From Streptomyces melanogenes (GTDB lineage: Bacteria > Actinomycetota > Actinomycetes > Streptomycetales > Streptomycetaceae), in assembly GCF_014649795.1 (NCBI RefSeq), contig NZ_BMTS01000001.1, positions 682,001 to 746,000 on the forward strand: DNA of 64,000 nt, given 5' to 3'. The stretch's first letter is position 1. Each line of letters opens with the position of its first letter. Positions 52,155 to 60,262 of the stretch are shown here, in pieces. A model generated the notes under the pieces. It worked only from the letters and a program-made list of their open reading frames with translations, did no database searches and was not told the origin of the DNA. The translations under genes and the position numbers were made by a program.

Positions 52155-52814
52155 TCACACTCCGCTGAGCGACAGCTTCGCGGCGAAGCCGAGGAAGAGG
52201 ACGCCCGCGGCCGAGGTCGCGCCCGCCGAGAGCCGCTTGCGGCGGCGGAAGGCGGCGGCCAGGCGGGTGCCGCTGAATATCAGCGTGGACAGGTAGAGGA
52301 AGCTCGCCAGCTGGAGCAGGGTGCCGAGCACCAGGAACGACAGCGCCGGATAGGCGTACCCCGGGTCCACGAACTGAACGAAGAAGGAGACCAGGAACAG
52401 GATCGCCTTCGGGTTGAAGAGGCTGAGCATCAGCGCACGCCGGTAGGGCCGCTCGACGGCGGCCTCCTGCTGGACGGCGTCGGCCGCACCGGGGTCCGCC
52501 GCCGCGTGGCGGTTGCGCCACATGCCGAGGGCCTGGCGCAGCATGCCGATCGCCAGCCAGCAGAGATACCCGGCACCGGCGTACTTGACGACGGCGAACA
52601 GCAGCGGGGTCGTCTGCAGCAGCGACGCCGCGCCGAGCGCGGAGAGCGTCATCAGCACCGTGTCCCCGGTCCACACCCCGGCCGCGGCGACATACCCCGT
52701 GCGCACACCGCGCCGGGCCGCCACGGAGAGCACGTACAGGGAATTGGGCCCCGGCGCCAAGATGATCAGCACCAGGCCCACGAGGTATGTCGGAAGATCG
52801 GTTACACCCAGCAT
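52155..52814 (-). CDS. LysE-family amino acid exporter
   Basis: 219 residues with six hydrophobic segments. The RhtB/LeuE-like motif LIILAPGPNSLYVLSVAARRG is at residues 16-36 and SLFNPKAILFLVSFF follows the central loop. It likely exports an amino acid; substrate unknown. ATG 52814; a divergent ArsR regulator begins at 52942. Confidence 0.88.
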   Translation of the reverse strand: MLGVTDLPTYLVGLVLIILAPGPNSLYVLSVAARRGVRTGYVAAAGVWTGDTVLMTLSALGAASLLQTTPLLFAVVKYAGAGYLCWLAIGMLRQALGMWRNRHAAADPGAADAVQQEAAVERPYRRALMLSLFNPKAILFLVSFFVQFVDPGYAYPALSFLVLGTLLQLASFLYLSTLIFSGTRLAAAFRRRKRLSAGATSAAGVLFLGFAAKLSLSGV

Positions 52815-52905
52815 GCGGGGGAGTGTCGCACAAAGGGGTGAGGTGTGGCTTGTGCGTTTCACGATGCGGCGCGAGCGGCCCCTCGGAGCTAGGTCTGAAG
52901 TATTT

Positions 52906-52915
52906 ATTGCGCAAT
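52906..52915. promoter_or_regulatory. Palindrome ATTGCGCAAT upstream of the ArsR-type regulator
   Basis: 10-bp perfect palindrome, extended by flanking AT-rich bases (TTTATTGCGCAATTTATC). It lies in an AT-rich island 27 bp before the start at 52942, as expected for an autoregulatory operator. Confidence 0.5.
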
Positions 52916-52941
52916 TTATCTTGCACACCTAGGGTCGGTGC

Positions 52942-53547
52942 ATGCCACCGAAGCACGAGCCCAAGTCCTCTCCCGAGCAGATCACCGACCTGTCCCGGTT
53001 GAAGGCGTTCACGAACCCGCTGCGCATGCAGCTCTACCGGCTGCTGTACGCCGCGGGCACCGCGACCGCCTCCCAGCTCGCCGAGCAGGTCGACCAGGCG
53101 CCCTCGTTGGTCAGCTACCACCTGCGCAAGCTGGCCGAGCACGGCTTCGTGACCGAGGCGAGCGGCCGCAGCGCCGACGGCCGGGAGCGGTGGTGGCAGG
53201 TGGCGTCCGAGGAGGGCTGGGGCTTTCGCGACTCGGACTTCGCGGACACACCCGAGGGAGCGGCCGCCGTGGGCGCGGTGACCCGCGGCGTCTTCGACAC
53301 CCGCGTCGCCCAGTACCGTACGTATCTCGATCAGGCGGCCGCCTGGGGCAAGACGTGGACCGACGCGGCCTTCAGCTCCGAGTGGCTGGTCGATCTGACC
53401 CCGGCCGAACTCGCCGAGATGAACGACGAGTTCGAGGCCGTGGCCCGGCGCTGGCGGGACCGGGGCCGGGCCGCCAAGGCGGCCGACGACACGGCAGGCC
53501 GCGAACACGTGTCCGTGCACCTCTACGGCTTCCCGTTCCGGCCCTGA
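52942..53547 (+). CDS. ArsR-type winged-helix regulator
   Basis: 201 residues. Helix-turn-helix FTNPLRMQLYRLLYAAGTATASQLAEQ followed by LVSYHLRKLAEHGFV, typical of ArsR-family regulators paired with MFS transporters. C-terminal region helical with DFADTPEGAAAVGA. It is followed 31 bp later by an MFS gene, with which it is probably co-transcribed. Confidence 0.85.
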   Translation: MPPKHEPKSSPEQITDLSRLKAFTNPLRMQLYRLLYAAGTATASQLAEQVDQAPSLVSYHLRKLAEHGFVTEASGRSADGRERWWQVASEEGWGFRDSDFADTPEGAAAVGAVTRGVFDTRVAQYRTYLDQAAAWGKTWTDAAFSSEWLVDLTPAELAEMNDEFEAVARRWRDRGRAAKAADDTAGREHVSVHLYGFPFRP

Positions 53548-53577
53548 CCCTGCCGCACCCACCCACTGGAGCCCGCC

Positions 53578-54849
53578 ATGGCCACCGCAGACACCGCCCT
53601 GCCCGAAAACACCACCGCACCGGCCCACCGCGACGGCAACGTGCTGCGTTGGCTCGCCGCATACACCGCCTCCCTCGTCGGCGACAGCGTGTACTTCATC
53701 GCGCTCGGCTGGTCCGCCCAGAAGGCCGCGGGTCCCACCGAAGTGGGCCTTGTCATGGCCGCCGGGGCGCTGCCGAGGGCGGTGCTCATGGTCGGCGGAG
53801 GCGTGGTGGCCGACCGGTTCGACCCCCGCCGGGTCATCCTCGGCAGCGATGCGCTGCGCTGCCTCCTCATCCTGGCGGTGGCCGCCGGCATCGCCCTGTC
53901 CACGCCCGCCCTGTGGATCCTGGTCGCCGTAGCGCTTGTCTTCGGTGCCATAGACGCGCTGTTCGTACCCGCGATCGGCGCCCTCCCGCCGCGGATCACC
54001 AGCCCCGAGCAACTCGCCCGGGTCACCGGTCTGCGCTCGCTGTCGATGCGGCTCAGCCAGATCACGGGCCCGCCGATCGCCGGGTTGGCCATGGGGATCG
54101 GCGGGGTGGCGGCCGCCTTCACCGTCGCGGGCCTGCTCTTCGCCCTTTCCCTGCCGCTCCTGCTGGCGGTGCGTATGCGCCCCCTCCGTGCCCGCAACGA
54201 TGAGCAGCCCGAACTCACCTCCGCACGCGAGGACCTGCTCGACGGCTTGCGCTACATCCGCCGCCACCGCCTCATCGGGCCGCTCGTCGCCGCCGGTGCC
54301 CTGTGCGAGCTGGGCCTCACCGGCACCCTCAACGTCGGCATGGTGCTCCTCAACGCCGAGCGCGGCTGGGGGCCTTCCGGCTACGGCTGGATCGTCAGCA
54401 GCTTCGGCGCGGGCGCGGCGGCCAGCGCCGCACTGCTCGCCGTCGCCGGGTGGCTGCCCCGCGCGGGCTTGATGATGGCCGGGACCCTGTTCGTGGGATG
54501 CGCGGGGGCGGCCGCCATCGCGCTGGTGCCGATCCTGTGGGTGGCGGTGGTGCTGGCCGGGGTGATCGGGCTGAGCGCGGGCGTCTTCGGCAGCCTCGAC
54601 AACGCCCTCATACAGACCGCGGCGGACCCCGCCTACCTCGGCCGGGTCACGTCCGTCGTCATGGTCACCATGGTCGGGCTCGCGCCCCTCAGCTATCCGC
54701 TGGTCGGCGCCGCCATCGGGGCGTGGGGCGCGGCGCCGGTGTTCGTCGGCTGCGGTGCCTTCGCCGGTCTGGGCGCGGTCGTCGCCCTGGCCTCCGACGC
54801 GGTACGGCGGGCCGAGCTGCCCCGGCAGCGGGCGGGGCTGACCGCGTAG
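53578..54849 (+). CDS. MFS transporter (DHA3/macrolide-efflux-like)
   Basis: 423 residues with about 12 hydrophobic segments and MVGGGVVADRFDPRRVI as the loop between helices 2 and 3. The pattern is that of DHA3 macrolide-efflux-type pumps. Co-transcribed with the ArsR-type regulator; substrate unknown. Confidence 0.85.
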   Translation: MATADTALPENTTAPAHRDGNVLRWLAAYTASLVGDSVYFIALGWSAQKAAGPTEVGLVMAAGALPRAVLMVGGGVVADRFDPRRVILGSDALRCLLILAVAAGIALSTPALWILVAVALVFGAIDALFVPAIGALPPRITSPEQLARVTGLRSLSMRLSQITGPPIAGLAMGIGGVAAAFTVAGLLFALSLPLLLAVRMRPLRARNDEQPELTSAREDLLDGLRYIRRHRLIGPLVAAGALCELGLTGTLNVGMVLLNAERGWGPSGYGWIVSSFGAGAAASAALLAVAGWLPRAGLMMAGTLFVGCAGAAAIALVPILWVAVVLAGVIGLSAGVFGSLDNALIQTAADPAYLGRVTSVVMVTMVGLAPLSYPLVGAAIGAWGAAPVFVGCGAFAGLGAVVALASDAVRRAELPRQRAGLTA

Positions 54850-54854
54850 GTATG

Positions 54855-55832
54855 TCAGCCGGTGCTGCGCCGGAAGGTCGCGCGGTAGTCCCTCGGGCGT
54901 CGTCCGGTGTGTTTGGCGAAGAGGGCGGCGAAGGTCGCGGAGTCCTGGTAGCCGACCGCGGTGGAGATGCTGGCGACGGTACGGTCGGTGGTCTCCAGCA
55001 GGTGACGCGCACGGCGGACCCGCGAGGACTGCAGATATTCGAGCGGGCTCTGCCCCGTCTCGTCGGCGAAGCGCCGCAGCAGTGTCCGGGTGCTGACGTT
55101 GAAGGTGGCCGACAGCGCGGTGAGGTCGTACCGGGCGGCCAGGGTCTGGTCGAGGCGTCGCATCACACGGTGGGAGAAGTCGTTGCCGGGCCGGGGAAGC
55201 AGTCGCGCGTCGACGTAGGGCGTCTGGGACGAACGGGCGTCGTCGACGAGCGTGACCCGCGCGGTCCTCCGCGCCACGTCGGCGCCGCTGTGCCGACGGA
55301 TCAGTTGCAGCGCGAAGTCGTACATCGCGCTGAAGGCCGCCGTCGTCGTCACCCCCTCGTCCGTGGCGACCATACGGTCGGGTCGGACATCGGCGTCCGG
55401 ACAGCGCCGGGCCAGCTCGTCCGCGAAGAGCCACGAGGTCGTGGCCCGGCGCCCGTCGAGGAGCCCCGCCTCGGCGAGCAGGAAGGCACCGACGCAGATC
55501 GACACCACGGCATTACCGGTGGCGGCGTGCGAGCGGATCGCCGCGATCTCGGGGGCGAGAAGGGCGAGTTCGGCGTCCACGTCCAGGCCCGGCAGCAGCT
55601 CGAACCCGGGGACGACGAGGACGTCCACCTCGCGCAGAGGAGAGACAGCCAGGGCCGCGCCGCCCGACGCGGTGACGCGACGGCGGGGCGAGACGATCGA
55701 CACCTCGTACCCCGCGTGGTCCGGGCCCGCGACGTGCGAGGCCATGGTCAGCAGATCGGGTACACCGAACACCTCGGACGCGAAGCACCCCGGATAGGCC
55801 AGAACACCCACACGCAGAGCGCTCACGCCCAT
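54855..55832 (-). CDS. GlxA-family AraC transcriptional regulator
   Basis: 325 residues. An N-terminal DJ-1/PfpI-like domain (VGVLAYPGCFASEVFGVPDLL, VSICVGAFLLAEAGLLDGR) precedes two AraC-type helix-turn-helix motifs (FNVSTRTLLRRFADETG and SISTAVGYQDSATFAALFAKH). ATG 55832 has AGGAGG 5 bp upstream. Divergent from a dienelactone hydrolase gene 96 bp away, its probable target. Confidence 0.9.
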   Translation of the reverse strand: MGVSALRVGVLAYPGCFASEVFGVPDLLTMASHVAGPDHAGYEVSIVSPRRRVTASGGAALAVSPLREVDVLVVPGFELLPGLDVDAELALLAPEIAAIRSHAATGNAVVSICVGAFLLAEAGLLDGRRATTSWLFADELARRCPDADVRPDRMVATDEGVTTTAAFSAMYDFALQLIRRHSGADVARRTARVTLVDDARSSQTPYVDARLLPRPGNDFSHRVMRRLDQTLAARYDLTALSATFNVSTRTLLRRFADETGQSPLEYLQSSRVRRARHLLETTDRTVASISTAVGYQDSATFAALFAKHTGRRPRDYRATFRRSTG

Positions 55833-55928
55833 GCCCGCCTCCTCGCCGTCGGCCCATGGCGAGATTACCCTCATCCATGGCGATCCGGCCCCTCGGTGCG
55901 CACGGGGACATGACGACACGCTGACACC

Positions 55929-56756
55929 ATGAGTGCTGCCAACGGACGTCGTGACGACGCAATCACGGATTTCTCCCACCGCCTCGTGGACGTCGACGGG
56001 ACGGTCAAGAAGGTGTACGTCGCGGGCAACGGGCCCGCCGTCGTGCTGATGCCGGAGATGCCCGGCATCAGCCCCGACGTCCTGCGGCTGGCACGGTGGG
56101 TGCGGGACGCGGGCTTCACCGTCCACGTCCCGTCGCTGTTCGGGACCGACGGCGCCTACCCCACGGCCGAGGAAGGCCGCGAGGTGGTCCGCCGGGCGTG
56201 CGTCAGCGCCGAGTTCCGCGCGTTCGCCGGGGGCGGCACCAGCCCCGTCACCGCGTGGCTGCGCGGGCTCGCGCGCCGGGCCCACGCCGAGTGCGGAGGC
56301 CCGGGCGTCGGCGCGATCGGGCTGTGCTTCACCGGCAACTTCGCCCTCACCATGGCGCTCGAACCCGCCGTCATCGCGCCCGTGGTCAACCACCCGTCCC
56401 TGCCGCTGGACGATCCCGCCGGACTCGAACTCGGCGACGAGGACGCGCGCGCCGTCCGCGACCGCATCGCACGCGACGGGCTGAAGGTGCTCGCGTACCG
56501 CTTCGACGACGACCGCTGGTGCACCGGCCAGCGCTTCGCCGCCTACCGCAGACTCCTCGGCGACGCCTTCGACGGCCGTGTCCTCACGGGCAGTCGTGCC
56601 AACACCGACCCGCCGCCGTTCTTCGCCGACGTGGTCGGATCCCCGCACAGCGTGGTCACCGCCCACCTCGTGGACGAGGAGGGACACCCCACCGTGCGGG
56701 CCAGGGACGAGATCCTCGCTTTCCTGACCGACCGACTGGGCCGACACACCTCCTGA
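55929..56756 (+). CDS. Dienelactone hydrolase-family protein
   Basis: 275-residue alpha/beta hydrolase. The nucleophile is a cysteine in GAIGLCFTGNFAL, as in dienelactone hydrolases, and the acid/base residues appear in the C-terminal part around DEEGHPTV. No signal peptide. The neighbouring GlxA regulator is divergent; the natural substrate is unknown. Confidence 0.85.
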   Translation: MSAANGRRDDAITDFSHRLVDVDGTVKKVYVAGNGPAVVLMPEMPGISPDVLRLARWVRDAGFTVHVPSLFGTDGAYPTAEEGREVVRRACVSAEFRAFAGGGTSPVTAWLRGLARRAHAECGGPGVGAIGLCFTGNFALTMALEPAVIAPVVNHPSLPLDDPAGLELGDEDARAVRDRIARDGLKVLAYRFDDDRWCTGQRFAAYRRLLGDAFDGRVLTGSRANTDPPPFFADVVGSPHSVVTAHLVDEEGHPTVRARDEILAFLTDRLGRHTS

Positions 56757-56778
56757 GGGCCGAAGACACCGTCGTACG

Positions 56779-57111
56779 TCACGGCTCGGTGATCACCCGG
56801 GGGTCCGCGCCGGACGGGTCCACCGGGTCCGTAGGTGTGGACGGTTCAGTGATGCCCGGGGTACCGGCGGGCGGCGCCTGGGCGGGGGCCGGGCCGCCGG
56901 GCAGCACCAGCAGGCACACGGTCACCGCGGCGGCGGCAACCCCGAGAGCCGCGAAGGCGACCCTGCGCACGCGGCGTACGCCCCAACTACGCCCCTGCGG
57001 GGGTGCCTCGTGGCTCAGGTCGCGGTGGGTGACGAGCGCGGCGCGGGCGGCCAGCGCGGCGCGCACCCGGTCCTCGGTCGCGGACCGGCCGTCTTCGGCA
57101 AGCGGCTTCAT
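56779..57111 (-). CDS. Small membrane protein co-encoded with the sigma factor (possible anti-sigma)
   Basis: 110 residues. A cytoplasmic N-terminal ~45 residues, one transmembrane helix (VAFAALGVAAAAVTVCLLVL), and a short Pro/Thr-rich outer tail. It lacks the His-Cys zinc motif of ZAS anti-sigma factors. The ATG overlaps the sigma factor stop as ATGA, so a regulatory partnership is likely. Function is inferred from position only. Confidence 0.7.
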   Translation of the reverse strand: MKPLAEDGRSATEDRVRAALAARAALVTHRDLSHEAPPQGRSWGVRRVRRVAFAALGVAAAAVTVCLLVLPGGPAPAQAPPAGTPGITEPSTPTDPVDPSGADPRVITEP

Positions 57112-57722
57112 CGGGCCGCCTCCAGCTTCTTCTCCAGGACGTCCAGCGCGCGGCTCGCGGTGGACTTGACCGTGCCCCGCGACAGACCGAGGGTGTGGGC
57201 GATTTGCGCCTCGGTCAGCTCCGACCAGTACCGCAGCACCAGCACCTCACGCTGACGCTGTGTCAACTGCGCGATTGCGTCGAGGACTTGACGATGCTCC
57301 TCGGCCAGCAGCAGCCCCTCGTCGACGGGCGGCCCGTACCCCTGGTGGGGCGGGGTGTAGCCGCGGGCGGTGCGGCGTCTGCGCAGCACGGAACGGGCCG
57401 CGTTGAGCACGGCGGTGTGCAGATAGGACGCGGGGTCCTTGAGTCCGTCCAGCGACGTGCCGTATCTGCGGCACACGGCGGCGAAGGCGTCCTGGACGAC
57501 GTCCTCGGCGGTGTGCAGATCGTCCACCAGGAAGAGCGCGAGCCGCACCATGTCGAGCCGCCGCGCCCGGTACAGCTCGGTGAGCGTGGGCGGCGGCTCG
57601 TCCTCGTACGGTGTGCCGACCGACCGCAGACCGCGCCGGCGTACGGGCACGTCCTCGGTCCGGGACATCCGGGCGAGCAGCCGGGACCACCAGGGCAGCG
57701 CTGCGGGTATGGCGTACTGCAT
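57108..57722 (-). CDS. SigE-family ECF sigma factor
   Basis: 204 residues. Region 2 is LARRLDMVRLALFLVDDLHTAEDVVQDAF and region 4 is LTQRQREVLVLRYWSELTEAQIAHTLGLSRGTVKSTASRAL, typical of the actinobacterial SigE-like ECF family. ATG 57722 is preceded by CGAGG. A strong hairpin at 57745-57776 lies just before it, separating it from the secreted protein gene. Confidence 0.9.
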   Translation of the reverse strand: MQYAIPAALPWWSRLLARMSRTEDVPVRRRGLRSVGTPYEDEPPPTLTELYRARRLDMVRLALFLVDDLHTAEDVVQDAFAAVCRRYGTSLDGLKDPASYLHTAVLNAARSVLRRRRTARGYTPPHQGYGPPVDEGLLLAEEHRQVLDAIAQLTQRQREVLVLRYWSELTEAQIAHTLGLSRGTVKSTASRALDVLEKKLEAAR

Positions 57723-57744
57723 GAGCCTCGATCCGTTACGGAGG

Positions 57745-57776
57745 AGCGGGCCGGCCTGGGAAAAGGCCGGCCCGCT
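57745..57776. terminator. Terminator-like hairpin between the secreted protein and sigma factor genes
   Basis: AGCGGGCCGGCC and GGCCGGCCCGCT form a perfect 12-bp stem with an 8-nt loop. It lies 17 bp after the stop of the minus-strand gene ending at 57794, and upstream of the sigma factor start. Confidence 0.75.
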
Positions 57777-57793
57777 TCGTGGTGCCGTCGCTG

Positions 57794-58096
57794 CTACTTC
57801 TGGGCTCCGCTGCCCGGCTTGATGACCCGGGGAGCGTTCTCGGCCGGGGCGGACCCGGTGCCGGGCTTGGCGGCCGACTTGTCCGCCGTGGTGACCTTCG
57901 GCGTACCGGTGGACTTCGAGGCGGCGGGCTGCGACGCGGCCTGCGGGGCGGCGTCCCCGGTCGTGGTGACCTTCGGCGTGCCGGAGTCGGCGACGGCCTG
58001 CGCGGCGAAGCCGCCGCCGAGCAGCAGTGCGACACCGGTGACGGCACCCAGGACCCGGGGGCTGGGACGGAGGTTCCGCTTGGCGTGCGAGGACAT
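57794..58096 (-). CDS. Small secreted protein of unknown function
   Basis: 100 residues. Signal peptide (VLGAVTGVALLLGGGFAAQAVA), then an Ala/Thr/Ser/Pro-rich tail with the repeated unit GTPKVTT at residues ~39 and ~63. No domain recognised. Strong terminator downstream. Likely a cell-envelope or secreted linker protein. Confidence 0.7.
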   Translation of the reverse strand: MSSHAKRNLRPSPRVLGAVTGVALLLGGGFAAQAVADSGTPKVTTTGDAAPQAASQPAASKSTGTPKVTTADKSAAKPGTGSAPAENAPRVIKPGSGAQK

Positions 58097-58206
58097 GGCA
58101 ATCTCCCGAGGAAGTGGTGAACACGGTCTGGTGCATCAGCTGAAGGGCGCCTTCACCCCACCAGACGTGCGACACCGCCCGGGGTTGCGACCACATCCGA
58201 GAAACT

Positions 58207-58695
58207 TCAGTGCTGCCCGTCCGTCGACGCACCGCGGTACTCGGGAAGGTCGCCGTCGCCGCCGAGGTTGGCGACGATACGGCGCAGGGCGTCGATCGTC
58301 GCCGCGTAGGCGGCATCGTCGATGCCCACCCGCATCCGCGCGTGCACCTCGGCGTTGCGGTCGCGGGCGCGCAGCCGCCCCGCCTCGCCCTCCTCGGTCA
58401 ACGTCAGGGTGGCGTCGGTCTCCGCGATCCAGCCACGGGAGGCGAGGTCGGCGTAGACGGCGTCGAAATCGGTGTCCTGGTCGTCGTAGGGCGTCAGCTT
58501 CTCGGTGAGGGTGGCCCGGGTCCAGTGCCCCGGTGCCCCGGCTATGTGGTTGAGGCTCCACCAGTGCGGCTGGGTGAGGTCCTCCTCGGCCAGGGCGGTA
58601 CGCAGACCGCCGATGACCAGGTCCGCGGCCTCTCTGCTCCAGAAGCCGATGGGCTGGGCGGCGAGCTTGTGCTGCGGGTATTCCTTGATCGTCAT
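58207..58695 (-). CDS. MarR-like winged-helix protein
   Basis: 162 residues. PHWWSLNHIAGAPGHWTRATLTEKL and DATLTLTEEGEAGRLRARDR fit a MarR-like winged helix with a C-terminal helical part. No ligand or target assigned. ATG 58695 has no strong ribosome-binding site. Upstream (58700-58860) is AT-richer DNA that also serves the plus-strand DUF11 gene. Confidence 0.65.
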   Translation of the reverse strand: MTIKEYPQHKLAAQPIGFWSREAADLVIGGLRTALAEEDLTQPHWWSLNHIAGAPGHWTRATLTEKLTPYDDQDTDFDAVYADLASRGWIAETDATLTLTEEGEAGRLRARDRNAEVHARMRVGIDDAAYAATIDALRRIVANLGGDGDLPEYRGASTDGQH

Positions 58696-58861
58696 GCTGT
58701 TGACCGTAGAACCTCAAGGTGGCTTGAGGTCAAACGATCTCCATGTACGTCCGATCGCACAGGCACAGGTCGCGAAGGTCGCGCGTAGAGGCACCCCTCA
58801 CTCATTCGCATGCGCTGATCCATACATAGCCGGATAAACCAGATAAAAAGATCTTGTTCCC

Positions 58862-60262
58862 ATGCGGGGACGGTGCTGGTTCGCAGCGCGCAAGGCGAAG
58901 GGCAGTTCCCGGATGAGACGCTTCCTCAGACGTCGTGCACGAGCCAGGCGTTGGCCGTGCCGGGCGGTGACCCTCCCGCTGGGTTGCGCCGTGGCCGTCA
59001 GCACGGCCCTGCTCGGGCAGCCGCCTGCGGCCGCGTCGGCCCGCCCGTCACCCGCCGCCCCGCCGCCTTCTGCCACCCCATCAGCTTCTGTCACCCCGTC
59101 ACCTTCCGCTCCGGCTCCATCGACGGCTCCACCGGCGGCCACCACCCCGCCTTCGGCGACCACCTCGGCATCGGCGACCCCTTCGGTGTCCGCCTTCCCG
59201 TCCGCCCCGGCATCCAGACCCGCGCCGTCCTCGCCCGCGGGCGCACGCGGCGCCGGTGCCCAGGCCGATCTGGAGGCCCGGTCCTCCATCGTGGGCGGGG
59301 ACGAGGACGGGCCCGAGGCGCGGTCCGCCGCCGGAGTCGAGCGGGAGCCGGACGGCGTGTACGACTACGTCATCACCGCCGTCAACCACGGCCCCTCGCA
59401 GGCCGTCTCCGTGACCGTCACGGACGAGCTGCCCGCCTCGCTCGTCTTCGTCTCGTCCCGCGACGGCTGCACGGCGAGCGGCCGCACCGTCCGCTGCGGA
59501 CCGCTGCCCCGGCTCGCCGTCGGCGAGTCCCACTCCTGGGTGGTGACCGTGCGGCTGGCGGACGACTACGAGGGCGACGGCCAGGACATCGTGAACTCCG
59601 CGTCCGTCTCGTCCCCGACCTCCGACCCGCACCCGGAGAACAACACGACCTCGGTGACGGGCCTGCCCGTGCACCCGGACTGGGGGCGTGCGGACCTGGC
59701 CCTGGCCAAGACGGCGGTCCTGGCCAAGGGGCAGCGCTGGGTCAGGCCCGGCGAGACGTTCGCCTACCGGATCACGGTGGACAACCGGGGTCCCGGTGCC
59801 GCCCGCCAGGTGCGGGTGAGCGATCCACTTCCGGGCGAGCTGAGCTTCGTCGAGTCGGCGGACGGATGCGCCCCGGACGGGGACGGCGGACGGACGGTCG
59901 TCTGCCCCGCCCTGGACCGGCTGGAGCCGGGCGCGTCGGTCTCGTACGAGATCACCGTGAAGGTCGCCAAGTCGCTGCCCCGGCACCTGCGGCAGATCGA
60001 CAACATCGCGTCGGTCACCTCCGCGACCAGGGACCCCGACGAGAGCAACAACCAGAACGCCGAGAACACCACCGGCCCCGACGGCGGCCCGCTCCACGTC
60101 AAGCCGTGGCCGGATCCCGATCACACGGACGGCGAGCTGCCCGACACCGGCAGCGACATGCCGGACGGGCTTGGCTGGCTGGCCGGTTCGGCGGTCGCCG
60201 CCGGAGCCGTCCTGGTGGCAGCGGCACGCCGCCGCGTGACGTGCCGGGGACGGAAGCGGTGA
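58862..60262 (+). CDS. LPxTG-anchored DUF11-repeat surface protein
   Basis: 466 residues. Arg-rich signal region, then a Pro/Ser/Ala/Thr linker, two DUF11-type repeats (YVITAVNHGPSQAVSVTVTD and YRITVDNRGPGAARQVRVSD), and a C-terminal LPDTG sortase motif followed by a helix and basic tail. The ATG at 58862 lacks a ribosome-binding site and may be leaderless; ATG 58913 with GAAGGG upstream is an alternative. Its stop overlaps the next start as GTGA. Confidence 0.8.
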   Translation: MRGRCWFAARKAKGSSRMRRFLRRRARARRWPCRAVTLPLGCAVAVSTALLGQPPAAASARPSPAAPPPSATPSASVTPSPSAPAPSTAPPAATTPPSATTSASATPSVSAFPSAPASRPAPSSPAGARGAGAQADLEARSSIVGGDEDGPEARSAAGVEREPDGVYDYVITAVNHGPSQAVSVTVTDELPASLVFVSSRDGCTASGRTVRCGPLPRLAVGESHSWVVTVRLADDYEGDGQDIVNSASVSSPTSDPHPENNTTSVTGLPVHPDWGRADLALAKTAVLAKGQRWVRPGETFAYRITVDNRGPGAARQVRVSDPLPGELSFVESADGCAPDGDGGRTVVCPALDRLEPGASVSYEITVKVAKSLPRHLRQIDNIASVTSATRDPDESNNQNAENTTGPDGGPLHVKPWPDPDHTDGELPDTGSDMPDGLGWLAGSAVAAGAVLVAAARRRVTCRGRKR

